Source: Pyrenopolyporus hunteri (Eukaryota > Ascomycota > Sordariomycetes > Xylariales > Hypoxylaceae). Taken from it: a DNA stretch of 64,000 nt. The position numbers were made by a program, and so were the translations under genes. Numbering within the stretch: the first letter of the stretch is position 1; each line of letters begins with the position of its first letter. This document shows positions 13,735 through 28,680 of this stretch, one piece after another. The stretch covers positions 248,001 through 312,000 of the forward strand of contig CADCXC010000001.1 of the NCBI GenBank assembly GCA_902806595.1, written 5' to 3'. The notes under the pieces are model-generated. The model was not told where the DNA came from and did no database searches. It worked only from the letters and a program-made list of their open reading frames with translations.

Positions 13735-16700
13735 CGTATATATTAAAAATGTTCGTATTTATATTAAAAAATTAACGAAAATAATTAAAGTTATTAAATT
13801 TTTATTATTTTAAAAAATATCGTTAAAAAAATAATTAAAAAATAATTTAACGAATTTATTAATAAAAATAATTTTATTTTTTTACGAAAATTTTAATAAA
13901 AATATGTTTTTTTAATCGATTAAAAACTTTTAAATTAATCGTAATTAAAATAATTAATAACTTTTAAAATTATCGTAATAATATTTATAATATTTAACGA
14001 TATAAAAAATATTATAATATAATTACCGAAATAATTTTAAAATTTTATAATATAATAATTAATTTAATAATAATTCGATTAATAATAATTTATTATTTTT
14101 ATTATCTTTTAATAATAAATCGATTAATAATATTATATTATTTTTTAATAATAATTAATATAATAATTAATATAATTATAATTATAATATTAATTCGATT
14201 AATAACGTTATATTATTTTATAATAATAACGAAATTTATAATCGTTATATCGTTTATAATTAATTTAATAAATATATTAATATTCGATAAACTTTAATTT
14301 ATTATATATTTTTATTAACTTTATTAAAATATATAATAATAACGATTATAAATTCGAAAGTAATAAATATAATATTATAAACGAAAAAATTAAAGTTTTT
14401 AAAGATTTATATTATAAAATTAAAGTTAAAAAATATATATACGTTAATACGTATTTAATAATATTAAAAAAACGAATATAATAATATTATTACGATTAAT
14501 TAATCGGTATAAATTATATTTTTTAAAATATAATTAAACGTATAAAAACGTATTTTTATTTATTAAAAAATTAATAAATATATATAATTAAATAACGTTA
14601 AACGATAATATTTTTAATTATAAAAGAAAATTTTAATAAAAATTTACTTATTTAAATAAAATTATTAATCGAAAAAATTTAACGTATTTAAAAAGGATTA
14701 ATTATTAATTACGTAACCGATTATAATTTTAAAAAAAATATCGTAATTATCGTATAAAAATATTTTATTTTTTACATTATAATTTTTCGATAATCGAATA
14801 TATTCGATGGTATTTATTTAAATTTTCGAATTATTATCGATATAATATATCGTATTAAATTATATAATATAAATTATAATTAAAAAATATCGAATTAATA
14901 TTAAATTAATCGAATTTATCGTAATAATAAAAATTAATTTCGATTATATAACGAAGTTTTATAACGTATTAAAAAATCGTAACGTTAAAAAAAATACTTT
15001 ATATATAATAAAATAAAATGTTAATTTATAAAATACCTTATTTTAAAACGACGAAATAAACGTATAAATTAACGACGTTACGTATAAAAACGAAATTTCG
15101 ATTTTAAAGATATTAACGAAAATTATAATTAATTTTTATTCGATTACGAAAGAATTAATATACGAGGAAATAACGATAATAATAATAAATAAAATTACGA
15201 TGTATAATATATTTAAAAAAATAATAAAAACGACGAAAAACCACCGATTATTACTTTAAATTATTATTTTATTATTTACGACGAAATTAATAATTAAAAC
15301 GTAATAAATATATTCGTAAATTAAACGGCGTTTTATACGATAATTATAATCGACGTTTTTAATTTTACGACTTACGATATTTTATATAATATTACGTTTT
15401 ATTTTAATAATCGATATATTAATGTATTTTAAAATATTATATCGGATATAAAAATAATTAAAATTTTATTTAACGGCGAACTTTAATTTAAAACTTTATA
15501 ATAATTATATTTATATATATTTTTAAATATCGAAATAATAAAACGTTATATTATTTAATTTAACGATAATATAAAATAACGAAGTTTAAATATTATTTAT
15601 ATATTTATATCGTTTAAATTTATTACGTTTTAAATTATATCGTTAAATATATCGTTTTTATTATATTTTAAAAATATAAATCGTTTTAATATATATTTTA
15701 ATAATATTAAAAACGTATTTATATATAAAAATAAAAAGTATTTTATCGTTTATAAATAAAAATATTTATGGTTTTTATTTAACGATTATAATTTTATAGT
15801 TATTTATTATTATTTTATAAAAATTAAATTTCGTTAAATTTATCGACGATTCGATTATTTTATAATAAATAAATTATATCGTTTATTTATTAAAATAAAT
15901 TATAATAACTTCGATAAATTTTTACTCGATAAAATTAATAAATATTATTATTAATGTTAAATATATAATAATCGATTAAAATAATTTAAATTTATTATTA
16001 AAAATGACGTCGATTTTAATTATAATATATTTATCGACGTAATATATATTTAATATAAAATTAATATTTTATATTATTAATTAAATTACGATATATTAAA
16101 TTACGAAATTTTTAAAAAATATAATAATAAAATATATTTAAAATATATTATAAATAATATAAATTAATATTTATTTAAGTTTATTTAACGATATTATTTA
16201 CGATATTAGAAAAAATTTTATTATTAACGAATTTATAATTAATATTAAAATTTTAAATATTATAATTAAAAAAATACCCGTTAAATTTTATAATTTAATA
16301 AGTAAATTAAAACGATATTATAAATTATTATAATAAGTTTTTAAAGTTATATTTAAAGATTTATTTAACGTAAAATTCGAATATATATTATAAATAACCG
16401 TAAAAATTATTAACGATATTATAAAATTTAACGGATTAATATTTACGTTATTAATATTTAATACGTATTTACGATTAATCGATAATTTATTTATAATATT
16501 ATTTTTAAAAATTAAAAAAACGATAATTAAAAAAGTTATAATTAAAATAAATAAAATTAAAACGAAATAATAAATAATCGATATTTTTAATATAAAAAAT
16601 AATTCGAATATATTCGATACGTTAAACTTATTATTATAATTAAAAATATATATTTACCGCGAAAAAAACGATTAAAAAAGCTTATATATATTAATCGTTA

Positions 16701-18593
16701 AAAACGATAAAATGTATATTATTAAAATAAATAATAAATTCGTTAACTTTTATATAATAATCGTTAAATCGTATAATTATAATATAATAATTAATATATT
16801 AAAGTTTATTTCGACCGTAAAATTCGATTTTAATTTCGATTAATAAGAAAATAACGATAATAAAATACACGTATTATCGAAAAATTTATTTAAAGTTTAA
16901 AAACGAAAACGTAAAAAATTATTCGATAATAAAAATAAATTAAAAATTATCGTTATTTATATAATTATAAAAAAATGCGAAAATTAACTTTTAATCATTT
17001 AATTACGTAAAAAAAAAATTATAACTTTTAAAAAACTTTTTAAAAAATTAAATACGAAGGAAATTAAAAGATTTATTAATAAAAGTATATTTTCGTTTAA
17101 AAAATACGATTTCGTTAAATTTTATAATATTTAATTATTTAATTTTTATATCGTTCGAAAAATTAAAAGAAAAAATACCCTATATTTTTTCGAAAAGTTT
17201 AAATTTATTATTTAAAGTTATAACGATAAAAGTAAAAAAATAATATTAATATAATTACCGATTATATAATAATTAAATTAACGAATAATTATAATATTAA
17301 CATTTACTTTTATAAAAAAAAAATAAAAGTTTAGTTACGCGATATTATATAAATTTATATATAATTAAAATTAAAATTAAATCGTATCGTTTTAATTCGA
17401 TTAATTTTTATTTTTATATTTAAATATTTTTTTAATACGATTATAATAATCGTAAAACTTTTATATAATATAATAAAAGTTAATATATATTAATAAATTA
17501 TATATTTTAAATATTATAAAAAAAACTTTAAATAATTATATTTACGTATAATTTATATTTATTAATATTAAAATTAACCGATCGTTTCGAATTAATAAAT
17601 ATATAAATTAATAATATTTTCGAATTATTCGATAAAATATTCGATTAAATAAAAAATTAAAAACGAAAAAAAATAAGATTTTTAATTAAATTAAAAAAAT
17701 ATTTAACCATAAATTATTTAATTATTTTTAATAAATGTATTATTATTATAAAAATTAACGAAATAATTTATTTACGTTAAAAAAATTAAAGAAAAAAAAT
17801 TATTTTTATTAAAATCGATATTAACGATATAACGTATTAATACGTATAATAACGTATACGTAAAACGTATATCGTATCGATTTATTAATTTAAAATTACG
17901 TATAATATATTCGAAATAATTTAACATCGTAAGTTTAAAATTATCGAAATTACGAAACTTAATAAACGATTTAATTAATAAAAAATAAATATTAATCGAA
18001 AATTACGATCCGTATTTTTAAATTTAAAAATTATTAAATTATTCGTTTTTATTAACGAATTATTTATAAATAATAAAAATTTAAATTTTTAAATCGAATA
18101 TATTATATTTATCGTAAATAAAACGCTTTCGAAATTATTTTTTAATATTAAAAATAATATTATTTATTAAAATTCGATTAAATTAAAATACGTTATACGA
18201 AACGTTTTAATAAACGAAATTTACATTATAATATATAACGTAAATATAGTAATAATTTTTAAAACGACGATTTTATTAATTAATAAAAAATTAAATTATT
18301 TAAATTTTTTTATTATTATTTATATTAATTTTTATTTATTTTACGAGTGTTTAATTAAATTAAGTATTACGAAAAAAAAAAGTTTATAATCGATATTATA
18401 TTATTTCGATAATCGTACGAAAAATAAAAAATAACGAAAATTAAATAAATTTATAAAAAAAATAATTTTATTAACGTTATAACGAAAAATAATATTAATA
18501 AAACGTTAAAAACGTTTATTAATATAAATAATATTATAATAAAGTTATAAAAATAAGTAAAAAAATAAAAAAAAGGAAATTTATTATTATTAA

Positions 18594-18863
18594 TATAGTT
18601 ATATAATTTTATATTAAGGAATTTACCGTAACGATAATAACGATAAATATATTTTCATTAAATGTTTTATTATTTTAAATAACGAAGATTTAAGGTATAT
18701 ATTTTAAAACGATATATAAATATCGATTAATATAAAATTAATTAATTACACTTTTATATAAATAAATATAATAAATATAATTTTTTTTCGTAACTTTTAT
18801 ATTAAATAATCGTTTAATATTTTCCTTTCGATTTATTAATTAATAACCTTTTATTATTTAATA
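18594..18863 (+). repeat. Copia-A1 3' LTR (270 bp)
   Basis: Direct repeat of 6349-6618. Starts TATAGTTATATAAT and is followed by the ATTAA duplication. Confidence 0.9.
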
Positions 18864-21754
18864 ATTAATATTAAATTCGAAAACAAATTTTTAATCGAAT
18901 TATTAAAAACGATTATAATTAATATTTCGTTCGAATTAATCGATTTTTATATTATAAATTTAAATACTTCGTTTTTTATATATTTAAAAAATATAAATCG
19001 ATTAAATATTTATTTAAATAACGTTACGAATTAATTAATTAAAAAAAATAATATTATTATCGTTATTATTTATAAATAAAAATATTTATAATTTTATTTC
19101 GATAATATAATTTTTTTTATAAAATTCGAATTACATCGTATTTATATTTAATTTAATTATTTTTTTATAATTAAATTATATATTTTTTTAAATAAAATAA
19201 ATTATAACGTTAATATTAAAAATATTAAAAAAATTAATAAATTTTATTATTATTATTAAATTAAAAATAAAACTTTTTAAAAATTTAAATTTAATTTAAA
19301 AAACTTTAATATAAATTTTAATTATAAAATTATTATTAATATTATATATTTAAACAAATATTTTATTTTATATATAATTAACGTTATTATAAAATTTTAA
19401 ATTATTCGTTTTATAAAAATTATTTTTATTAAAAAAATTTAAAATATATTAAAATAATATTAAATTAATATTTATTTCGAACTTTCGAATATTATTATAT
19501 ATAATATCGATATAAATTTCGATAATATCGAATTTCGAAATAAAATTCGTATTATTAAAATTATTTATTATTAAATATTTATCGAAATATATTAATTTAT
19601 TAATAAAATCGAAAAATATTACGATTTAATTCGTAAAACGTACGAAATTATTACCGATAAATTTTAAAATTTAAATTTACGTATATTATAATTATAAATA
19701 ATTATTAAAATAATTAATAATATTATTAATTTTAATAATTTAATATTTATATTTTTTATATTTAACGTTTATTTTAAAATTAATATAAATTTATTTTTTA
19801 TTTTTATATAAATTTAAAAAATATAAATTATTTAAAAAATAATAATAAAAATTAAAAAAATTAAAATATAACGTTTCGTAAAAAATATTTTAAATATACG
19901 TAATAATTTTAATATATAAAAAACGTTTTTCGTATTATTTTTTATCGATAATAAAATATTTATTTATAAAAAAAAAAATAAAAAAGTTTTTATAAAATTA
20001 TTACGATATCGAATAAAAATATTATCGTCGTTTTTAACGTTTCGAACGAAATATTTACGTTTAAAAATTTTTATATTAAATCGTATATTTAATTAAAAAA
20101 ATTTTTATATTATTTAAAAAATTTAAAATCGAATTATTTACGTTAATTTTTAACTTTAATAATTATTAAATTATTTTAAAAAAAAATTTTATATATATTA
20201 ACGATTTTTTTTATATTATTAAATTATATATTATTAATAAAAAATAAAAGAATTTTATTTTTATTATTAAATTATAAACGAATAAAAAAATTATTATATA
20301 AAAAAATTTTTATAAAATATCGAATATAAAAAAATTAAACGTTTTATTTAAAAAAAATATTTTATATTTAAAAATTTACGATATAATTATACATCGAAAC
20401 GTTACGATTTTTAAATTATAAATAGTTTATAAAATTAAAAGTAAAAATATTATTACGTTATATAAAAAATTTCGTTTAATAATTTAAAATTATAATAATT
20501 TCGATAAAAAATATATTATAATATACGTATTTATTATTTAAAAAATTAATTAACGTATTATATTAATTTTAACGTTTATATTACGTCGTAAAAAAATAAA
20601 AATTATAATTCGAAATATTATAATAATCTACATTTAATTTAAAACATCGATATAAAAAATTATTTTTATATATTTATTAATTAAACTTAAAAATAAATAC
20701 CTTAAAAAATATTATTAAAAATAATTAAATTTTTATATAATTTCGTAAAATTAAATATTTATTAATTTAAAATTTATTTATATTATTATTAATAAAAATT
20801 ACGAATAAAATTATTAATTTTTAATTTATATTTATTTATAATAAATTCGAATTTATTTAAATTTATTAATTTTTAAATAAATAATATTTTTAATATCGAT
20901 ATTATAAACTTTTTTATTATTAAAAATAAAATTTTTAATAAAGTTAAAATTAAAACGTACTTTTAAAAAATTATAAATTTCGAAATCGAAAATTTTAATA
21001 AATTATATATTACGATTTACGATAAAAATTTTAACGTAATAATTATTTAAAAAAATTAAATTAAAAAATTTAAATTATTAAACGTTAAAACCTTCGATAT
21101 AATTAAAAAATTTATAAAATAATAAATTTAAAATATATATATTATTTCGATATATTAATTCGAAATAACTTTTAATTATTTTACGACGATTTAATATTTC
21201 GAATTTAAATTTAAAAAAATTAAAACTTTTAATATTAAAATTAAATAATAAATAAATAATTAAATATATAAATTTCGTTACGTCGAATTAAACTTTTAAA
21301 ATTTACGTTTTTATATTTTTATCGATAAATTTTTCGTAAATAATAAAAATTTAAATTTATAAATTAAATACGTTATTATTTTAAATAATAAAAATTTCAT
21401 CGATCGAAATAATAAAATATAAATTATTAATAATATTATTTATTAATTATTTATTAAATATAAATAAATTATTTATAATATATTTATAAATAAAATTTAT
21501 AAAATAATTTAAAATTTCGACGTCGATTATATAATTTATTATACGATTAATATTATTTTAAAACGTTTATTATTTTTTAAAATTTTTTTCGTTTTATATA
21601 TTAATTTTTTATCGTTATATTAATATTTAATATAAATAAAAAATATTAACGAAAAAAAATTAATAATTAATTTTATAACTTTAAAATAATTTTATAAAAA
21701 CCGGGAAATTAATAATATTTAATAAATATATAAATCGTATAATTTTATAAACGT

Positions 21755-22024
21755 TATAATTATATAATTTTATATTAAAGAATTTATCGTAACGGTAATA
21801 ACGGTGGATATATTTTTATTAAATGTTTCGTCGTTTTAAATAACGAAAACTTAGGGTATATATTTTAAAACGGTATATAAATATCGATTAATATAAAGTT
21901 AATTAATTACATTTTTATATAAATAAATATAATAAATATAACTTTTTTTCGTAATTTTTATATTAAGCGATCGTTTAATATTTTCCCTTCGATTTATTAA
22001 TTAATAATTTTTTATTATTTAATA
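21755..22024 (+). repeat. Copia-A2 5' LTR (270 bp)
   Basis: Preceded by AACGT; begins TATAATTATATAAT. Among the least mutated Copia-A LTRs, keeping GGTGG and CTTAGGG words. Confidence 0.92.
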
Positions 22025-25000
22025 TTAATTAGTGTTTAATTAATAAATTAAATATAAATAATAAGGTTTTTATTAAAAAAAAATTTATAAATTTAAAAAA
22101 GTTTAAGATATAAAAAGATTATTTATTTTATTATAGTTTAGTTCGAAGAAATATTAAAATTTAATCGAACGAGTAAATTTTAATAAAAAAAAACGATTAA
22201 TTATTAAATTATTTTTAAAAATTTGAGGCGTTTTACGTTAATAATTTTTAAAGACGTAAAATTAATTATGTTATTTTAAGAATTTCGAGGCGTAGTATAT
22301 TACACGTAATATATTAGGTAATATTCGTATACGATATATAAAAAAACGTTAATAAATTCGCGTTTATTACGTATAAAAGATTTTATTATTATATTTAATT
22401 AATTATTCAAAGCGTTTTACGTTAATAATAATTAATCGAATATAAAAATGGTTATTTTAATTTTTATAAATTTTTATTTTCGATTAATTAAATTCGAAGC
22501 GTATATATATTAACGGTTCGATTATTTACGAAAAGATTTTTAAATCGATTTATTTATTATTTTTTTTTATTTTATTTTATTTTTTTTATATCGATTATTA
22601 TTATTAAGTAATTATAATTAAAAAATTTTTTTTTATATAAATAAAAAGAAATTTTTTTATTTTCGACGAAGTGTTATAATATTAAATTTATTAATTAATT
22701 AAAATTTATTTATATAATGTCGAAAATAGGTAAAATTTAAAAAAATTTCGTTAATTCGAATTATACGAGTTTAAATTTTAAAAAATTTAATTTCGATAAA
22801 ATAAAATTAAAAGTTTTAAATATTTATTTTACGGAGTGTTTTTAAATGTATAATAATAACTTTTTTAACGTTCGATTATAACGACGATTTAAAAAAAATT
22901 TCGGTAATTGAGACGAAAAATAATTTTAATATATAATTAAATAATTATATATTAAAGGAATCGATTATTTATAAAAATATAACGTATATATTAAAAACGT
23001 TTATATTTATATTAAAAAATTAACGAAGATAATTAAAGTTATTAAATTTTTATTATTTTTAAAAAATATCGCTAAAGAAATAATTAAAAAATAACTTAAC
23101 GAATTTATTAATAAAAATAATTTTATTTTTTTACGAAAATTTTAATAAAGATATACTTTTTTAATCGATTAAAAATCTTTAGATTAAACGTAATTAAAAT
23201 AATTAATAATTTTTAAAATTATCGTAATAATATTTATAATATTTAACGATACGAAAAATATTATAATATAGTTATCGAAATAATCTTAAAATTTTATAAT
23301 ATAATAATCGATTTAATAATAATTCGATTAATAGTAATTTATTATTTTTATTATTTTTTAATAATAAATCGATTAATAATATTATATTATTTTTTAATAA
23401 TAATCGATATAATAATCGGTATTATAATAGTTATAATATTAATTCGATTAATAACGTTATATTTTTTTATAATAATAATAAAATTTATAACCGTTATATC
23501 GTTTATAATTAATTTAATAAATATATTAATATTTAATAAACTTTAATTTATTACGTGTTTTTATCGATTTTATTAAGATATATAATAATAATAATTATAA
23601 GTTTAAAGGTAATAAATACGATATTATAAATAAAAAAATTAAAGTTTTTAAAAATTTATATTATAAAATTAAAGTTAAAAAATATATATATGTTAATACG
23701 TATTTAACGATGTTAAAAAAACGAATATAATAATATTATTACGATTAATTAACCGGTATAAATTATATTTTTTAAGATATAATTAAACGTACGAAAACGT
23801 ATTTTTATTTATTAGAAAATTAATAAATGTATATAATTAAATAGCGTTAAACGATAATATTTTTAATTATAAAAGAAAATTTTAATAAAAATTTATTTGT
23901 TTAAATAAAATTATTAATCGAAAAAATTTAACGTATTTAGAAAAAATTAACCATTAATTACGTAACCGATTATAATTTTAAAAAAAATATCGTAGTTATT
24001 ATATAAAGATATTTTATTTTTTACGTTATAATTTTTCGATAATTAAATATATTCGATAATATTTATTTAAATTTTCGAATTATCGTCGATATAATATATC
24101 GTATTAAATTATATAATATAAATTATAATTAAAAAACATCGAATTAATATTAAATTAATCGAATTTATCGTAATAATAAAAGTTAATTTCGATTACGTAA
24201 CGAAATTTTATAACGTATTAAAAGATCGTAACGTTAAAAAAAATATTTTATATACGGTAAAATAAGATATTAATTTATAAAATATCTTATTTTAAAACGA
24301 CGAAATAAACGTATAAATTAATAACGTTATATATAAAAATAAAACTTCGATTTTAAAAATATTAACGAAAATTATAATTAATTTTTATTCGATTACGAAA
24401 AAATCGACGTATAAAAAAATAACGATAACGACGATAAATAAAATTACGATATTTAATATATTTAAAAAAATGATAAAAATAACGAAAAATTATCGATTAT
24501 TATTTTAAATTATTATTTTATTATTTATGGCGAAATTAACGATTAAAACGTAGTAAATATATTCGTAAATTAAACGGCGTTTTACGCGATAATCGTAATT
24601 AACGTTTTTAATTTTACGATTTACGATATTTTATATAATATTACGTTTTATTTTAATAATCGATATATTAATATATTTTAAAATATTATATCGAATATAA
24701 AAATAATCGAAATTTTATTTAATAATAAACTTTAATTTAAAGTTTTATAACGATTATATTTATATATATTTTTAAATATCGAAATAATAAAACGTTATAT
24801 TATTCGATTTAACGATAACGTAAAATAACGAAATTTAAATACCGTTTACGTATTTATATCGTTTAAATTTATTACGTTTTAAATTATATCGTTAAATATA
24901 TTATTTTTATTATATTTTAAAGATATAAATCGTTTTAATATATATTTTAATAATATTAAAAACGTATTTATATATAAAAATAAAAAGTATTTTATCGTTT

Positions 25001-26295
25001 ATAAATAAGGATATTTATAATTTTTATTTAACGATTATAATTTTATAATTATTTATTATTATTTTACGAAAATCGAATTTCGTTAAATTTATCGACGATT
25101 TAATTATTTTATAGTAAATAAATTATATCGTTTATTTATTAAAATAAGTTATAATAATTTCGATAAAATTTTAATCGATAAAATTAATAAATATTATTAT
25201 TAATGTTAAATATATAATAATCGATTAAAACGATTTAAATTTATTATTAAGGATAACGTTAATTTTAATTATAATATATTCGTCGACGTAATATATATTA
25301 ATATAAAATTAATATTTTATATTATTAATTAAATTACGGTATATTAAATTACGAAATTTTTAAAAAATATAATAATAAAATATATTTAAAATATATTATA
25401 AATAATATAAATTAATATTTATTTAAATTTATTCGACGATATTATTTACGATATCGAAAAGAATTTTATTATTAACGAATTTACGATTAATGTTAAAATT
25501 TTAAATATTATAATTAAAAAAGTACCCGTTAAATTTTATAATTTAATAAGTAAATTAAAACGATATTATAAATCGTTACGATAAATTTTTAAAGTTATAT
25601 TTAAAGATTTATTTAACGTAAAATTCGAATATATATTATAAATAACCGTAAAAATTATTAACGACACCGTAAGATTTAACGAATTAATATTTACGTTATT
25701 AATATTTAATACGTATTTACGATTAATCGATAATTTATTTATGGTATTATTTTTAAAAGTTAAAAAAATAATAATTAAAAAAGTTATAATTAAAATAAAT
25801 AAAGTTAAAACGAAATAATAAATAATCGATGTTTTTAATATAAAAAATAATTCGAATATATTTAATACGTTAAATTTATTATTATAGTTAAAAATATATG
25901 TTTACCGCGAAAAAAACGGTTAAAAAAGCCTATATACGTTAATCGTTAAAAACGACGAAACGTATATCGTTAAAATAAATAATAAATTTATTAATTTTCG
26001 TATAATAATCGTTAAATTATATAATCGTAATACGATAATTAACGTATTAAAACTTACTTCGATCGTAAAACTCGATTTTAATTTCGATTAATAAAAAAAC
26101 GATAATAATAAAATATACGTATTATCGAAAAATTTATTTAAAATTTAAAAACGAAAACGTAAAAAACCATTCGGTAATAAAAATAAATTAAAAATTATTA
26201 TTATTTATATAATTATAAAAAAACGTAAAAATTAATTTTTAACCGTTTAATTACGTAAAAAAAAGAAAATTATAACTTTTAAAAAACCTTTTAAA

Positions 26296-26605
26296 AAATT
26301 AAATACGAAAGAAATTAAAAAATTTATCGATAAAAGTATATTTTCGTTTAAAAAATACGATCTCGTTAAATTCTACGATATTTAATTATTTAACTTTCGT
26401 ATCGTTCGAAAAATTAAAAGAAAAAACACTTTATACCTTTTCGAAAAGTTTAAATTTATTATTTAAAACTATAACGATAAAAATAAAAAAATAATATTAA
26501 TATAATTATCGATTATATAACGATTAAATTAATAAATAATTATAATATTAACATTTATTTTTATAAAAAAAAAAATAAAAATTTAATTACGTAATATTAT
26601 ATAAG
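26296..26605 (+). pseudogene. RIP-inactivated Copia reverse transcriptase fragment (Copia-A2)
   Basis: A plus-strand frame runs about 100 codons with TAA as the only stop. It shows a degraded RT core: KEI-x2-FI, then an FKFII-x-NYND-like block (family form SRxVxQxYND), then a region corresponding to Q-SP-x-IQR-x-SQR, and LRNII at its end where Copia has LRDITQ. The position, about 4.5 kb into a 6.4-kb element, fits the gag-PR-INT-RT-RH order of Ty1/Copia. The equivalent in A1 is at about 17,040-17,355. The corresponding Copia-B block is clearly related but distinct. Confidence 0.7.
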
Positions 26606-27891
26606 TTTATATATAATTAAAATTAAAATTAAATCGTATCGTTTTAATTCGATTACTTTTTACTTTTATATTTAAATACCTTTTTAATACGATTATAATA
26701 ATCGTAAAACTTTTATATAATATAATAAAAATTGACATATATTAATAAATTATATATTTTAAACATTATAAAAAAAAACTTTAAATAACTACATTTACGT
26801 ATAATTTATATTTATTAATATTAAAATCGATCGATCGTTTCGAATTAATAAATATATAAATTAATAATACCTTCGAATTATTCGATAAAATATTCGATTA
26901 AATAAAAAATTAAAAACGAAAAAAAATAAAATTTTTAATTAAATTAAAAAAATATTTAACTATAAATTACTCGATTATTTTTAACGAATATATTATTACT
27001 ATAAAAATTAACGAAATAGTCTATTTACGTTAAAAAAACTAAAAAAAAAAAATTATTTTTATTAAAATTAATATTAACGATATAATACATTAATACGTAT
27101 AATAACGTACTCGTAAAACGTATATCGCATCGATTTATTAACTTAAAACTACGTATAATATATTCGAAGTAATTTAATATCGTAAATTCGAAATTATCGA
27201 AATTATAAAATTTAATAAACGATTTAATTAATAAAAAATAAATATCGATCGAAAATTATAATTCGTATCTTTAAATTTAAAAATTATTAAATTATTCGTT
27301 TTTATCGACGAATTATTTATAAATAATAAAAATTTAAATTTTTAAATCGAATATATTATATTTATTATAAATAAAATACTTTCGAAATTATTTTTTAATA
27401 TTAAAAATAATATTATTTATTAAAATTCGATTAAATTAAAACGCGTTATACGAAATATTTTAACAAGCGAAATTTACGTTATAATATATAACGTAGATAT
27501 AATAATAATTTTTAAAACGACGATTTCGTTAATTAATAAAAAATTAAATTATCTAAATTTTTTTATTATTATTTATATTAATTTTTATTTATTTTATAAA
27601 TATTTAATTAAACTAAATACCACGAAAAAAAAAAAACTTATAATCGATATTATATTATTTCGATAATCGTACGAAAAATAAAAAATAATAAAAATTAAAT
27701 AAATTTATAAAAAAAATAACCCTATCGACGTTATAATAAAAAATAATGTTAATAAAACACTAAAAACGTTTATTAATATAAATAATATTACGATAAAATT
27801 ATAAAAATAAGTAAAAAAATAAAAAGAAGGAAATTTATTATTATTAATAATTAAAAGAAAAAAAAAAACTACGAAAAAAAAAAATTATTAA

Positions 27892-28161
27892 TATAATTAT
27901 ATAATTTTATATTAAAAAATCCACCGTAATAATAATAACGATAAATATACCTTTATTAAATACCTCGTCGTTTTAAATAATAAAAACTTAAAATATATAC
28001 TTTAAAACGATATATAAATATCGATTAATGTAAAATTAATTAATTATATTTTTATATAAATAAATATAATAAATATAACTTTTTTTTATAATTTTTACAC
28101 TAAACGATTATTTAATATTTTCCCTTCGATCTATTAATTAATAACCTTTTATTATCTAATA
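27892..28161 (+). repeat. Copia-A2 3' LTR (270 bp)
   Basis: Direct repeat of 21755-22024, ending TTATTATCTAATA and followed by AACGT. It keeps C in CCACC, CCTT and ATCT positions that are T in the 5' LTR. Confidence 0.92.
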
Positions 28162-28306
28162 AACGTAATAACGAAAATATTTTTTAATAAAATTATAAAA
28201 AATTTAATAAAAAATAATTAAATTAATTTACGATTAAAAAAATAAATAAAACGAAAAATTTAATTAATAATTCGTAATTAATTAATTATAAAAAAAATAA
28301 AATAAA

Positions 28307-28519
28307 TAATAATTAATTAATTTATATACGTATTATTTCGTAATACGTATTTTAAAAAAAAAATATTTATATATTTTTATTTATATAAAAAAAACTTTTT
28401 TTACGATTTTTTTATTAAATAATTTTTTTTTTAAATAATTTATATAACATTAATTTTATTATATTACGTTTATTTTTATTATTATTTTTTTATTTTATTT
28501 ACGTACGTATTTATTAATA
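28307..28519 (+). repeat. Copia-B copy 1, 3' LTR (213 bp)
   Basis: Direct repeat of 3455-3671, 25 kb away. The distance is explained by the inserted Copia-A elements. The internal sequence just before it (28167-28306) matches the reverse complement of 7798-7937. Confidence 0.88.
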
Positions 28520-28680
28520 ATTTTAAAAAACTTTTAATAAAATTTAAAATTATATAATATACGTATAATTTTTTATAAATATAAAAAAATTAATTAATAA
28601 AATTTTATATATTTTTTTAAAAACTTTAAATTTAATTTAAAATAATAATTATTAAAATAAATATTAAAAAAAAATTAAAA

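Larger units (their letters stand above)
6349..18863 (+). mobile_element. Copia-A copy 1 (A1), a Ty1/Copia element interrupted by Copia-B copy 2
   Basis: Inserted in Copia-B copy 1 with target duplication ATTAA (6344-6348 and 18864-18868). Both LTRs are exactly 270 bp (6349-6618, 18594-18863). Without the 6,152-bp guest and its 5-bp duplication the element is 6,358 bp. Rejoining its flanks gives AAAATTAATATTAAATT, which is what the uninterrupted Copia-B copy 2 reads (minus strand of 10,821-10,838). The internal part aligns throughout with A2. It carries a degraded reverse transcriptase block at about 17,040-17,355 on the plus strand, so it runs left to right. It lacks about 44 bp of purine-rich sequence that A2 has just before its 3' LTR. 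Confidence 0.92.
21755..28161 (+). mobile_element. Copia-A copy 2 (A2), uninterrupted Ty1/Copia element, 6,407 bp
   Basis: Inserted in Copia-B copy 1 with target duplication AACGT (21750-21754, 28162-28166). LTRs are 21755-22024 and 27892-28161, both 270 bp. After removal the flanks match Copia-B copy 2 at 7931-7955 (reverse complement), apart from RIP-type changes. This is the reference copy for the family: full-length, with a purine-rich tract at about 27851-27885 directly before the 3' LTR. It carries a readable though stop-ridden reverse transcriptase block at 26296-26605. Non-CpG G's are retained in its left part and non-CpG C's in its right part, so different strands were hit in different tracts. 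Confidence 0.93.
3455..28519 (+). mobile_element. Copia-B copy 1 (Ty1/Copia LTR retrotransposon), split by two Copia-A insertions
   Basis: Inserted in element C with the 5-bp duplication GTTTT (3450-3454) / ATTTT (28520-28524), one base apart by a RIP-type transition. LTRs are 3455-3671 and 28307-28519. The body survives in three pieces, 3672-6348, 18864-21754 and 28162-28306, which together align from end to end with the reverse complement of Copia-B copy 2. A RIP-degraded reverse transcriptase block at about 20,340-20,640 reads on the plus strand, and an A-rich tract just before 28307 suits a polypurine tract, so transcription would run left to right. It is almost free of C and G outside CpG and cannot code. 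Confidence 0.9.
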
